This document shows, in pieces, positions 22,942-30,821 of a stretch of 30,869 nucleotides of DNA. The stretch is taken from assembly GCA_039180525.1 (NCBI GenBank), contig JBCDDF010000041.1, positions 1 through 30,869 on the forward strand, given 5' to 3'. Source of the DNA: Halovulum sp039180525 (GTDB lineage Bacteria > Pseudomonadota > Alphaproteobacteria > Rhodobacterales > Rhodobacteraceae). Each line of letters opens with the position of its first letter. Positions within the stretch are counted from its first letter, which is position 1. Both the position numbers and the translations under genes were made by a program. The notes beneath the pieces are model-generated. The model did no database searches. It was not told the DNA's origin and was given only the letters and a program-made list of their open reading frames with translations.

Positions 22942-23574
22942 ATGCTTCGATGGATTATCGCGTTGCTGCTGTCGGCAGGCGTGGCGCGCGCCGAGGGCGA
23001 GCCGGCGGGCGCGTTCGACTATTACGTGCTTGCGCTCAGTTGGAGCCCAGGCTGGTGTGCGGCCGAGGGCGACGCGCGCCGGGCGGAGGTCTGCGAGCCG
23101 GGTGCGGCGCGCGGGTTCGTGCTGCACGGGCTTTGGCCGCAATACGAGACCGGCTGGCCATCCTACTGTCGCACGGGCGCGCGCGACCCATCGCGCCGGC
23201 AAACCGCGGCGATGGTCGATATCATGGGCAGCGACGGGCTGGCCTGGCACCAGTGGAAAAAGCACGGGCGCTGTTCTGGGCTGAGCGCGGCCGCCTATTT
23301 CGAGCACGCGCGCGCCGCCTTTGCCGCCATTGAGCGGCCGGACGTGCTGCGCGCCATCCCGCGGCCTCTGGCCGTGGCCCCGGCCGTGGTCGAGGCCGCG
23401 ATCCTGGAGGCGAACCCGGATCTGGTCGCGGACGGCGTCACCGTGACCTGCCGCGACGGGCGCCTGCGCGAGGTGCGCATCTGCCTCACCCGCGATCTGG
23501 CGCCCCGGGTCTGCGGCGCGGATGTGCGGCGCGATTGCGGCGCCGACACCGTCGAAGTATTGCCCCTGCGCTGA
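22942..23574 (+). CDS. Secreted ribonuclease T2 family protein
   Basis: RNase T2 enzymes cleave RNA via 2',3'-cyclic phosphates, usually outside the cytoplasm. The 210-residue protein has a signal peptide (MLRWIIALLLSAGVARAEG, cut near 17-18). It has both active-site blocks, FVLHGLWPQ (H62) and WHQWKKHGRC (H103, K107, H108), plus several Cys for disulfides. In the second block the usual HEW is HQW, so the catalytic Glu is replaced by Gln104. This may lower activity or be a lineage variant. A strong purine-rich ribosome binding site (GGGGAAGGG) precedes ATG 22942. It is probably periplasmic, possibly for RNA scavenging. Confidence 0.9.
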   Translation: MLRWIIALLLSAGVARAEGEPAGAFDYYVLALSWSPGWCAAEGDARRAEVCEPGAARGFVLHGLWPQYETGWPSYCRTGARDPSRRQTAAMVDIMGSDGLAWHQWKKHGRCSGLSAAAYFEHARAAFAAIERPDVLRAIPRPLAVAPAVVEAAILEANPDLVADGVTVTCRDGRLREVRICLTRDLAPRVCGADVRRDCGADTVEVLPLR

Positions 23575-23881
23575 GGCCGGAGGGGTGCGGGCGACCGTAT
23601 GCCCGACCGCGCCGCGAGGGGGCCATAGGGACTGCACTTAGGGACTGCGCATCGCCGGGCGCTGCCAGCAGGGCGCCGGCGGCGGGCCGTCGGTTGACGA
23701 TCCGGTCCCGGAGGCCGTCGGGCGTCCCTGAGCTGTGGCAGACGCTCCTCGGCCCGATCCGGCTTTCGGGGCGATCGTATCGACCGGGCCATGGTGGCCC
23801 CGACCCGCCCCGACCCGCATCGCAAGACACTTCGTCACCTCACGGCGCCGAGGCCGGGCTTTGCACCCCCTTTTTGCGGGG
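23575..23881. other. Intergenic region after RNase T2
   Basis: These 307 bases lie between the convergent RNase T2 and SDR genes. They include a short direct repeat, TAGGGACTGC (23627-23636 and 23639-23648). I see no gene, no clear terminator and no repeat family member. Confidence 0.45.
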
Positions 23882-24637
23882 TCAGCTGCCGCTCATCACG
23901 TAATTCAAACCCAGACGGCCGCCGTCGACAAAGATCGTCTCTCCGGTCACATAGCTCGCCTTTTTCGAACAGAGGAATGCGACCACGTCGCCGATTTCCC
24001 GCGCGGTGCCGGCGCGGCCCAGCGGCGTGCGCGACATCGCCATGCGAAACGCCTCTGGGTTCGCATTCACCCCGGCCATCATCGCGGTATCGATGGAACC
24101 CGGACCGACCGCGTTGACGCGGATGTTCTTTGGCGCCAGGGCCAGAGCGGCGACCTTGGTCAATTGCGTCACCCCGCCCTTGGAAGCGCAATAGGCCGGG
24201 ATCGCCGGGATCGCCACCTGCGCGTTGATCGACGACATGTTGACGATGGCACCCTCGATGCCCGCCACGACCATCGCCCTGGCCGCGCGCTGCATGGCCA
24301 CGAACACGCCGCGCAGATTGATGCCGATCACCTTGTCAAAAGTCGCCAGGTCGTAATCCAGGAAATCGCCGGGTTCGGCGATACCGGCATTGTTGACCAG
24401 CGCCGCCACCGGCCCGTGCGCGCGCTCGACCCGGTCGAACATCGCGTGGATCGCCGCCGCATCGGCCATGTCGCAGACTTCCGCCGCCACGCCCAGTTCC
24501 GCTGCCGCCGCAGCCAATCCGTCGGTGTTCACATCCGACAGGATGACCTGGTAGCCATCCTCCTTCAGCGCCGCGCCGCAGGCAAAGCCGATGCCTTGTG
24601 CGCCGCCGGTGACCAATGCCAGGGGTGCCGTGCTCAT
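23882..24637 (-). CDS. Short-chain dehydrogenase/reductase
   Basis: The 251-residue protein is a classical SDR oxidoreductase. It has the cofactor loop TGGAQGIG (10-17), NNAG (82-85), and the catalytic Ser in NMSSINAQ with Tyr149 and Lys153 in YCASK. It also has NAVGPGSIDTAMM and the carboxy-end YVTGETIFVDGGRLGLNYV. The Asp after the second strand (LSDVN) favours NAD(H). The substrate is unknown. The FAD oxidase lies 70 bases upstream on the same strand, so the two may act in one catabolic pathway for an amine or amino acid; this is inference. Confidence 0.9.
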   Translation of the reverse strand: MSTAPLALVTGGAQGIGFACGAALKEDGYQVILSDVNTDGLAAAAAELGVAAEVCDMADAAAIHAMFDRVERAHGPVAALVNNAGIAEPGDFLDYDLATFDKVIGINLRGVFVAMQRAARAMVVAGIEGAIVNMSSINAQVAIPAIPAYCASKGGVTQLTKVAALALAPKNIRVNAVGPGSIDTAMMAGVNANPEAFRMAMSRTPLGRAGTAREIGDVVAFLCSKKASYVTGETIFVDGGRLGLNYVMSGS

Positions 24638-24707
24638 GTCTTGCTCCTCGTCATCAAGCGCGCCGCCAAGATGAACCCGAAGCCGCCGGATTGCGCAATG
24701 GAGCGGC

Positions 24708-25982
24708 TCACAAGCTTTTGAGGATCTGGTTTGCGGTGAACGCGGCCTGGCAGAGCCGCGCCTTGATCTGCGCCGCCGGCACGGTGGCCATATCGGTTAT
24801 CGGCAACGGCAGATCGGCCGGGTCCGTGCCGCTCAGCAGCCCCGCCATCGCGCGACCGAAGAGCGTGCCGGTGGTGATGCCGCGGCCATTATAACCGATG
24901 GCGGTGAAAAGCCCTGCGTCCAGCCGATAGATCCGCGGCAGATGGTCGGGGGTCATGGCGATCTGGCCGTGCCAGGCCTCGGCAAAACGCACCGGCCCCA
25001 GATCGGGAAACAGCCGCCGCAACTTCTTGCGCGCCCAGCGTTGCGACAGACCGCGCCCGGCACCGCCGATGACCGTGCCCATCGACCCGATGATCAGGCG
25101 GTCCGCCATGTCGCGGCGCAGCGAGAACATGATCTTACCGGTATCCCACAGCCCCTGCCGATCGGGCAGGATCGCCGCCACCGCATCCGCCATCGGTTCG
25201 GTCGCCAATTGGAAATAGTGGATCCCGGTAAAGACCCGCTTCAGCCCCGGCCACAGATCATCGGTATAGGCATTGGTGGCCAGGATCACCGATTTCGCCC
25301 GCACCACGCCGTGATCGGTCTCTACGATCCAACCGGCGCCGTCGCGGGCCAGCCGGGTGGCGCGCACGCCGGTGCTGATCCCTGCCCCAGCCCCAAGCGC
25401 CGCGCGGGCCAGACCGCGGCAATAGCCCATCGGGTTGATCGTGCCGGCGCGGTGATCCCGCAGACCGCCGAAAAAGGCCCGTGTGCCGGTGGCCGTTGCC
25501 ATGTCCTCGGGGCCCAGCAAATCCACAGGCGCACCCAACCGCACCCATTCCCGGTGCCGCGCCCGCAGATCATCGAACCCCGCCGGCGCGTGGGCCGCGT
25601 GCAAGGTGCCGGTCTTGGTAACCTCGCACCGGATCTGATGCTTTTCGATCAGCGCAAAAACATAGTCCGGCCCCGCCCCGAAGGTTTCCACAAAGCGCGG
25701 GCCGTAGGTATCGCCCAGTTTCTTGCGCACCTTGGCCGGCGGGTGCCAGACGCCGGCATTGACCAGCCCGACACTGCGCCCAGAGCCGCCAAAACCCAGC
25801 TGCCGCGCCTCCAGCACATGCGCGGACAGCCCCCGTTCGGCACAGTGAAGCGCGGTGGAAAGCCCGGTGAACCCGCCGCCGACGATGGCGACCTCGACCG
25901 CCACGTCCCGTGTCATGGGCGCGCTGTGATCGGGCTCCCGCGCCGAGATGTCCCAAAGCGAAATGGGGGGTGCGGCACTCAT
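24708..25982 (-). CDS. FAD-dependent oxidoreductase of the DAO family (amine/amino-acid oxidase-like)
   Basis: The 424-residue protein has a Rossmann FAD motif VAIVGGGFTGLSTALHCAERG (Gly35-Gly40) followed by VLEARQLGFGGSGRSVG. A second nucleotide contact is SVILATNAYTDDLWPGL, and the final FAD-binding segment is AIGYNGRGITTGTLFGRAMAGLLSG. This is the pattern of DadA/PuuB-like oxidases that act on D-amino acids, glycine derivatives or gamma-glutamylputrescine. The N-terminal SLWDISAREP is typical of the PuuB-like group. The start is uncertain among 25982, 25994 and a downstream Met. The neighbouring SDR could oxidise the aldehyde or alcohol product. Confidence 0.86.
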   Translation of the reverse strand: MSAAPPISLWDISAREPDHSAPMTRDVAVEVAIVGGGFTGLSTALHCAERGLSAHVLEARQLGFGGSGRSVGLVNAGVWHPPAKVRKKLGDTYGPRFVETFGAGPDYVFALIEKHQIRCEVTKTGTLHAAHAPAGFDDLRARHREWVRLGAPVDLLGPEDMATATGTRAFFGGLRDHRAGTINPMGYCRGLARAALGAGAGISTGVRATRLARDGAGWIVETDHGVVRAKSVILATNAYTDDLWPGLKRVFTGIHYFQLATEPMADAVAAILPDRQGLWDTGKIMFSLRRDMADRLIIGSMGTVIGGAGRGLSQRWARKKLRRLFPDLGPVRFAEAWHGQIAMTPDHLPRIYRLDAGLFTAIGYNGRGITTGTLFGRAMAGLLSGTDPADLPLPITDMATVPAAQIKARLCQAAFTANQILKSL

Positions 25983-26107
25983 TCCCAGTCCCATATCTTC
26001 CCGATGCACAGCGTGCCACAATGGGTGAACGCGCGCCCGGGTGGCGTCAACATGCGACACACCTGTTTCGCATGTGCGCCCGATGCCGCGATTGAACGGG
26101 AGATCCC

Positions 26108-26509
26108 ATGCCGCTTAAGAAAACCGCCGCAGATATGGTCGCCGAAAGTCGCGCGCGCATCGAAGAGGTCGAAACCAAGACGCTGATCGCGATGTTGGAC
26201 GACCCGCGCGTCGTCGTGGTCGACATCCGCGATGTGCGCGAACGCCAGCGCGGCGGTTACATCCCCGGCAGCGTGCACGCGCCGCGCGGCATGGTCGAAT
26301 TCTGGGTCGATCCCGACAGCCCCTATCACAAGGAGGTATTCGCCCAGGAGGGAAAGAAATACGTCTTTCACTGCGCCTCCGGCTGGCGGTCGGCGCTGAC
26401 CGTGGCGACGCTGCAGGATATGGGCTTCGAGGCGGCTCACCTGAAAGAGGGGTTTTCGACCTGGGCCGAGCACGGCGGTCCGGTGGAGATGCCCGCCAAG
26501 AAGGAATAG
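26108..26509 (+). CDS. Rhodanese-like domain protein
   Basis: The 133-residue protein is a single rhodanese domain. VVVVDIRDVRERQRGGYIPGSVHAPRG contains the CH2A-like region, and HCASGWRSA contains the active-site Cys89, which would carry a persulfide. The protein closes with MGFEAAHLKEGFSTWAEHGGPVE. It is probably a cytosolic sulfurtransferase; the acceptor is unknown. It is divergent from the FAD oxidase with 125 bases between starts. An A/G-rich ACGGGAGATC stands before ATG 26108. Confidence 0.9.
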   Translation: MPLKKTAADMVAESRARIEEVETKTLIAMLDDPRVVVVDIRDVRERQRGGYIPGSVHAPRGMVEFWVDPDSPYHKEVFAQEGKKYVFHCASGWRSALTVATLQDMGFEAAHLKEGFSTWAEHGGPVEMPAKKE

Positions 26510-26796
26510 CGCCGGCACAGCTGTGGTGACACGTCTGGGCGGCATGCAGAACCGGTGTCTGCATCCTGTGGTCGCCGTCTTCGGGCGATCGTAGGTCGGG
26601 CAGCGGCCTCCGGCACCGCGCCCCCCCGTCGGGCAGGTTGGTGCACCGCCCGCCCGGGAGCGGGGTTTCCGAACGCTCAAAGCATCCGGATACGCGCGCA
26701 TATCCGCCTGCGACCGGTTTTCCAGGTCGGGGCGGTCCGGAGTATCAGGGGAACAAACAGCGCCGGGATATCGCGCAGCAGGGCGCGCCCGCGCGG
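26510..26796. other. Intergenic region between rhodanese and quinone oxidoreductase genes
   Basis: These 287 bases lie between convergent genes. I find no gene, strong hairpin with T-run, or member of the repeat families described here. Confidence 0.45.
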
Positions 26797-27795
26797 TCAG
26801 TTGATCCGCAGGATCATCTTGCCGATATGCGCAGAGCTTTCCATGCGCGCATGCGCGTCGGCGGCCCGGTCCAGCGCAAAGCTTCGATCCATCACCGGTG
26901 CGATCCGGCCGGCCGCCAGGTGCGGCCAGATCTCACAGCGCAGATCCCGTGCGATTGCCGCCTTTGCGGCAATCGATTGCGGGCGCAGCGTGGACCCGGT
27001 GAGCGTCAACCGCTTGACCATCGCCGGGGCCAGGTTCAGCGTCACCTCCGACCCGGACAGAAAGGCGATCATGACCAGCCGCCCCTCGGGCGCCAGAAGC
27101 CGCACATCGCCGGCAATCGTCGCGCCGCCGACCATGTTGAGACTGACGTCGAGCCCCGGCTTGCCGACCGCGGTGCGCAGGGCCGCCACGACATCCTCTT
27201 CGCGATAGTTCACGGCGCGTTCGGCACCCAGATCGGCACAGGCGCGGCACTTCTCTGCGGTTCCGGCAGTGGCGAAGACGCGCGCCCCGCGCAGGGCCGC
27301 GAGTTGGATTGCGGTCGTGCCGATGCCCGATGATCCGCCATGCACCAGGAACCGCTCTCCGGCCTTGAGCCGGCCGCGCTGGAAGACGTTGTGCCAGACC
27401 GTGAAGAAGGTTTCGGGCAAGGCAGCGGCCTGGTCCAGCGACAGCCCGTCGGGGATCGGCAGCGCGTGGCCCGCCGGCGCGGTCGCGTACTCGGCATAGC
27501 CGCCGCCGGGCAACAGCGCGCAGACCGCATCGCCCTCGCGCCAGCCTTCGGCCCCAGCGCCAACCGCGGCGACATGGCCCGCCCCCTCCAACCCCGGCAG
27601 ATCGGAGGCATCGGGCGGCGGATCGTAAAGCCCCGCGCGTTGCAGCGCGTCGGGGCGGTTGACCCCGGCGGCGGTCAGCCGGATCAGAATCTCGCCCGCC
27701 CGCGGCCGCGGCACGGGGCGCTCGACGGGGCGCAGAACCTCCGGCCCGCCCGGGGCGGTGATCGCCACCGCGCGCATCGTTGCCGGCAGGCTCAC
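26797..27795 (-). CDS. Zinc-free NAD(P)H quinone oxidoreductase (medium-chain dehydrogenase family)
   Basis: The 332-residue protein belongs to the QOR branch of medium-chain reductases (PIG3-like). It has AAGVNRPDALQRAGLYDPPP, LPGLEGAGHVAAVG, the cofactor loop LVHGGSSGIGTTAIQLAALRGARV, FATAGTAEKC and VNMVGG-like SLNMVGGATI. It lacks the zinc Cys cluster. It likely reduces quinones or enones with NADPH. The start is probably the GTG at 27795, which overlaps the aminotransferase stop (GTGA). The alternative ATG at 27777 has its nearest GGAG 17 bases away. It is translationally coupled to the aminotransferase gene. Confidence 0.88.
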   Translation of the reverse strand: MSLPATMRAVAITAPGGPEVLRPVERPVPRPRAGEILIRLTAAGVNRPDALQRAGLYDPPPDASDLPGLEGAGHVAAVGAGAEGWREGDAVCALLPGGGYAEYATAPAGHALPIPDGLSLDQAAALPETFFTVWHNVFQRGRLKAGERFLVHGGSSGIGTTAIQLAALRGARVFATAGTAEKCRACADLGAERAVNYREEDVVAALRTAVGKPGLDVSLNMVGGATIAGDVRLLAPEGRLVMIAFLSGSEVTLNLAPAMVKRLTLTGSTLRPQSIAAKAAIARDLRCEIWPHLAAGRIAPVMDRSFALDRAADAHARMESSAHIGKMILRIN

Positions 27796-28664
27796 TCCGC
27801 CGCCCGCGGCACCGCGTGCGCGTAATCCCAATATAGTGCCCGCGCCCGCGTCGCCGCCGGGCCGATGGGCAGGGTGCGGTCCTCGAACCGCGTCACCGGC
27901 AGGATCTTCGACGCGTTGCCGGTGACGAATATCTCGTCGGCCGCGGCGAAATCGGCCACGGTCAGCTGGCTTTCGCGCACATCCCAGCCGTCGCCGCGCA
28001 GCAGCGCCAGCGTGCGCGCGCGCGTGATACCGGCCAGAAACGTGCCGTTCGGGATGGGCGTCTCAACCACGCCGTCGCGGACTAGGAACACATTGGTCGA
28101 CGCCGTTTCGGCCACGAAATCCTCAAGATCCAGCGACAGCGCGTTGTGAAAGCCGCGCGCGCGGGCCTCGCGCACGATGCGGGCGTTGTTGGGGTAGAGG
28201 CATGCGGCCTTGGCCTCGGTCAGCGCGGTGTCCTGGCGTGGGCGCCGGAACGGAGACACGGTCAGACGCAGATCGCCCGGCTGGGGCATCGCCAGATCTT
28301 CGATGCAGATCGCGAACGCCGTGGCCTCCGGGCGCGCATCGATCAGCGCGGGCGAGGCCTCGGTCGACCACATCATCGGGCGCAGATAAAGCGCGGCATC
28401 GGCGGGGAACCGGGCCACGCCCTGGCGGATCAGGGCCTCGATCTCCTCCGCGGTGGCGGGTGCATCCATGCCCATGCTGCGTGCCGAGCCGACGATGCGG
28501 GCGCAGTGCAGGTCAAGATCGGGCATCACGCCCTCGAACGCGCGCGCCCCGTCAAATACCAGCGTGCCCTGCCACGTGCCGTGATCGGCCGCACCCAGAA
28601 TGGGTGTGTTGCCCTCATGCCAGCGCCCCTGAAACCAGGTGAGCGCGGTGGTGCCGATGGCCAT
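27792..28664 (-). CDS. Class IV aminotransferase (branched-chain aminotransferase-like)
   Basis: The 290-residue protein is a fold-type IV PLP enzyme. The PLP lysine is in TEAKAACLYPNN (K152). The cofactor-phosphate and substrate motifs EDFVAETASTNVFLV, PIPNGTFLAGITRARTLALL and EIFVTGNASKILPV follow. The N-terminal FDGARAFEGV is typical of BCAT-like proteins. It may transaminate branched-chain amino acids, D-amino acids or related compounds; the sequence does not decide. It is the first gene of a pair with the quinone oxidoreductase (stop/start overlap). Upstream, 36 bases away, lies the palindrome at 28700-28742. Confidence 0.88.
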   Translation of the reverse strand: MAIGTTALTWFQGRWHEGNTPILGAADHGTWQGTLVFDGARAFEGVMPDLDLHCARIVGSARSMGMDAPATAEEIEALIRQGVARFPADAALYLRPMMWSTEASPALIDARPEATAFAICIEDLAMPQPGDLRLTVSPFRRPRQDTALTEAKAACLYPNNARIVREARARGFHNALSLDLEDFVAETASTNVFLVRDGVVETPIPNGTFLAGITRARTLALLRGDGWDVRESQLTVADFAAADEIFVTGNASKILPVTRFEDRTLPIGPAATRARALYWDYAHAVPRAAE

Positions 28665-28699
28665 GGGCGACCTCCCCTCGCGAAACCCGAGGGATGGTC

Positions 28700-28742
28700 T
28701 AGAGCAAAAACGGATCAGATGGAAACAATCTGATCCGTTTTT
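28700..28742 (-). terminator. Perfect 15-bp palindrome, repeat copy C, bidirectional terminator
   Basis: AAAAACGGATCAGAT (28706-28720) pairs perfectly with 28728-28742 around loop GGAAACA. The stem ends in A5 and T5, so it can act as a rho-independent terminator in both directions. It sits 35 bases after the COQ9 stop and before the aminotransferase start. TAGAGCAAAAACGGATCAGAT also starts copy B at 12622, so this is a shortened member of the 114-bp family. Confidence 0.85.
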
Positions 28743-28776
28743 GGTCCGGGTCCCAAATCCGACCCGAAAGCCCGCG

Positions 28777-29490
28777 TCAGTCGCGCCAGCGGCCCGGAAA
28801 GCCGGGCTTGCCGCCCTGCGGCTTGCGGATCTGGTCCAGGATCCGCCCCGGCCCGGCCATCACCGCCTTGCCGATCGGGTTGTCGCGCACCGCCGCCTTC
28901 ACCTTTTCGAACTGCATGACGTCCTCGATCCGCCGCGCGACGAAGGCCCGGGTCTTCGCCATGTCCTCGCTTTGATCGCCCAACCAGTAAAGCACGGCAG
29001 AGGAATAGACGCCGGACAGGATGGCGCGTTTGGTATACCAATTCACATCGTCCGATGTGTCGCCCAGCGCCGTCCAGATCGCGTCCGCTGTGTGCCAGAC
29101 CGCGCGCGCGCCATCCGCGGCATAGACCGGCAGCGCGAACATCGCCGCCGCACGGCGAACGGCCTCCTTGTGCGGGGCGATCATTTCCAGCCGGGTCTCC
29201 ACCGCGCGGGCGACCTTTTCGGAATACCGCATCGCCTCCATATCCTGGGCCGCAAGCGCCGCGGCCAGGTCGTCATCGGTTTGCATGTGGAACGCCAGCG
29301 CCAGATCGACCCCGCCGCGCGGAAACGCCAGCCGCCCCATCGCCGGGTCGACCATCGCCCGCTCGACCGCGTCGGCCAGCGTGCGGTCGGTCCAGCCGTC
29401 GAAGGCAACATCGGGCAGCGCGGCCTCGACCACGCGACGTTTCGTGTCGTCCAGGCTCTGATCGTCGGGCTCTTCCGTCATCGCGTTCAT
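28777..29490 (-). CDS. COQ9 family protein (ubiquinone biosynthesis accessory)
   Basis: COQ9 is a lipid-binding protein with a TetR-like fold that assists COQ7-type hydroxylation of ubiquinone precursors. The 237-residue protein shows the family pattern: RRVVEAALPDVAFDGWTDRTLADAVERA at the start, then the central ADAIWTALGDTSDDVNWYTKRAILSGVYSSAVLYWLGDQSED, and ARRIEDVMQFEKVK near the end. The tail is basic. GAGAGAG stands a few bases before ATG 29490. It is divergent from rpsU, an arrangement seen in other alphaproteobacteria. The terminator at 28700-28742 follows. Confidence 0.93.
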   Translation of the reverse strand: MNAMTEEPDDQSLDDTKRRVVEAALPDVAFDGWTDRTLADAVERAMVDPAMGRLAFPRGGVDLALAFHMQTDDDLAAALAAQDMEAMRYSEKVARAVETRLEMIAPHKEAVRRAAAMFALPVYAADGARAVWHTADAIWTALGDTSDDVNWYTKRAILSGVYSSAVLYWLGDQSEDMAKTRAFVARRIEDVMQFEKVKAAVRDNPIGKAVMAGPGRILDQIRKPQGGKPGFPGRWRD

Positions 29491-29501
29491 CGGCTCTCTC
29501 T

Positions 29502-29516
29502 CTTGTCAAATACAAG
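29502..29516. promoter_or_regulatory. Small dyad CTTGT-5-ACAAG upstream of COQ9
   Basis: A perfect 5-bp dyad lies 12 bases before the COQ9 start in the divergent gap with rpsU. It could be an operator or part of the promoter. It is too short to be sure. Confidence 0.2.
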
Positions 29517-29554
29517 TGTCGCTCACAGCGGGCGCGCGGCCCCACCGGGGGGTG

Positions 29555-29583
29555 TGGACAGCCCCCATTGACGTTGGTATATA
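29555..29583 (+). promoter_or_regulatory. Sigma-70-type promoter of rpsU
   Basis: TGGACA (29555-29560), a 17-base spacer and TATATA (29578-29583) form a good housekeeping promoter with correct spacing. Transcription would begin near 29590, leaving a leader of about 45 bases before the GTG start of rpsU. Confidence 0.6.
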
Positions 29584-29636
29584 GCGGCGCTGGTTGGGAA
29601 ATCGACGCAGACATCTTGGAAAGGTGGTGAAACTCA

Positions 29637-29840
29637 GTGCAGGTTCAGGTTCGTGACAATAATGTCGATCAGGCGCTGCGCGCGCTCAAGAAAAAGCTTC
29701 AGCGCGAAGGCGTGTTCCGGGAGATGAAGCTCCGGCAACACTTCGAAAAGCCGTCTGTGAAACGAGCCCGCGAAAAGGCCGAGGCCGTTCGCCGCGCCCG
29801 TAAGCTGGCGCGCAAGAAGGCACAGCGCGAAGGGCTCTAG
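29637..29840 (+). CDS. rpsU: 30S ribosomal protein bS21
   Basis: bS21 is a small basic protein of the 30S subunit near the anti-Shine-Dalgarno end of 16S rRNA. The 67-residue protein starts with GTG as MQVQVRDNNVDQALRALKKK and contains LQREGVFREMKLRQHFEKPS and a long Arg/Lys-rich carboxy helix. The length is normal. AGGTGG stands about 9 bases before GTG 29637. The stop TAG (29838-29840) is formed by the first bases of repeat copy D. It is divergent from COQ9 and followed by a strong terminator at 29986. Confidence 0.97.
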   Translation: MQVQVRDNNVDQALRALKKKLQREGVFREMKLRQHFEKPSVKRAREKAEAVRRARKLARKKAQREGL

Positions 29841-29951
29841 ACTGAAACCGTTTCAGACATAACCAGTCTGAAAAAGGGTTCTGGTACAGATTCAATAGTC
29901 TGAGCAAAATCCTATGATCAGCGTGTTTTGATCCGATCCGCTTTTGCTCTA
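29838..29951 (+). repeat. Dispersed 114-bp palindromic repeat, copy D (full length, TA on both ends)
   Basis: Starts TAGACTGAAACC and ends GCTTTTGCTCTA, so it is bounded by TA on both sides with GA/TC just inside. It matches copy A over the full 114 bases with many substitutions but no gaps, including CAGTCTGAAAAAGG and GAGCAAAATCCT. Many hairpin pairs are kept. It begins with the rpsU stop codon. Confidence 0.85.
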
Positions 29952-29985
29952 AGCTCCGAGACGCAGCTTTTTCCGCACGAAGTCA

Positions 29986-30011
29986 GCCCCGCGCCCGTCG
30001 CGGGGCTTTTT
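29986..30011 (+). terminator. Rho-independent terminator of rpsU
   Basis: GCCCCGCG (29986-29993), loop CCCGT, CGCGGGGC (29999-30006), then TTTTT (30007-30011). This is a textbook terminator 145 bases after the rpsU stop, beyond repeat copy D. Confidence 0.9.
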
Positions 30012-30057
30012 ATTTCCGGGCGCATCTCGTCGCGGATGCGCCCATCCCGGGGGTGCG

Positions 30058-30813
30058 ATGCATCTGACAGAAAACCGCCGTATCTATGCCATCGGCGACG
30101 TGCATGGCTGCCGCGATGCGCTGGATGCGCTGTTGAGGCAGATCGACGCGGATCTGGCCGTGCGCCCGCACGACCGCCCGCTTTTGGTGCTGCTGGGCGA
30201 CTACACCGACCGGGGGCCGGACAGCCGCGGCGTCCTCGATCGGCTGATCGCCCGGATGCGGGGCCCGGTGCAGACCGTGTGCCTGCTGGGCAATCACGAC
30301 CACAGCTTTCTGCGGTTCATCCAGGAACCCCAGACCATGATGACCCCGAAATACCACTGGCTCGACACGGCTCTGGGCGGCCAGGCCACGCTCGCCTCCT
30401 ACGGCGTGACCGATCTCACGGACCGCGACGCCGCCTATGCCGCCTTCACCGAATCCGTGCCCGCGGAACACCTGACATTTCTGCAGGACCTCACCCCAAT
30501 GCTGCGCCTGGGTGGCTATGTGTTCGTCCATGCCGGCCTGCGCCCCGGCGTCGCGCTCGACAAACAGGACATCGACGACCTCATCTGGATCCGCGAACCC
30601 TTCTTGTCATACCCGCATGATCATCCTGGCATCGTGGTGCACGGCCATACCGCGGTGCCTGAGGTCGAACATCACGGCAACCGCATCGCGGTCGACACCG
30701 GCGCTGTCTTCGGCGGCCGGCTCTCCTGCCTGGTCCTGGAGGGCGGCGGCGTCTGGACCCTGCAAGACGGCACGCTCCACCCCTGTCCGCCGGGCACGGG
30801 GCTCGCCCCCTGA
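30058..30813 (+). CDS. Serine/threonine-type metallophosphoesterase
   Basis: The 251-residue protein has the PPP-type phosphatase metal site: YAIGDVHGC (D14, H16), LLGDYTDRGPDS (47-56), LLGNHDHSFL (78-84), a His in VFVHAGLRPG and a late VVHGHTAVPE. It resembles bacterial PrpA/ApaH-like phosphatases. The substrate could be phosphoproteins or dinucleoside polyphosphates; the sequence does not decide. GGGGGTG stands just before ATG 30058. It lies after the rpsU terminator and probably has its own promoter in 30012-30057. The TTCTTTGGTCC repeat follows its stop. Confidence 0.9.
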   Translation: MHLTENRRIYAIGDVHGCRDALDALLRQIDADLAVRPHDRPLLVLLGDYTDRGPDSRGVLDRLIARMRGPVQTVCLLGNHDHSFLRFIQEPQTMMTPKYHWLDTALGGQATLASYGVTDLTDRDAAYAAFTESVPAEHLTFLQDLTPMLRLGGYVFVHAGLRPGVALDKQDIDDLIWIREPFLSYPHDHPGIVVHGHTAVPEVEHHGNRIAVDTGAVFGGRLSCLVLEGGGVWTLQDGTLHPCPPGTGLAP

Positions 30814-30821
30814 TCCTTACG

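Noticed and set aside
24942..26186. 414-residue plus-strand frame
   Set aside because: Antisense of the FAD oxidase gene, His/Arg/Pro-rich shadow.
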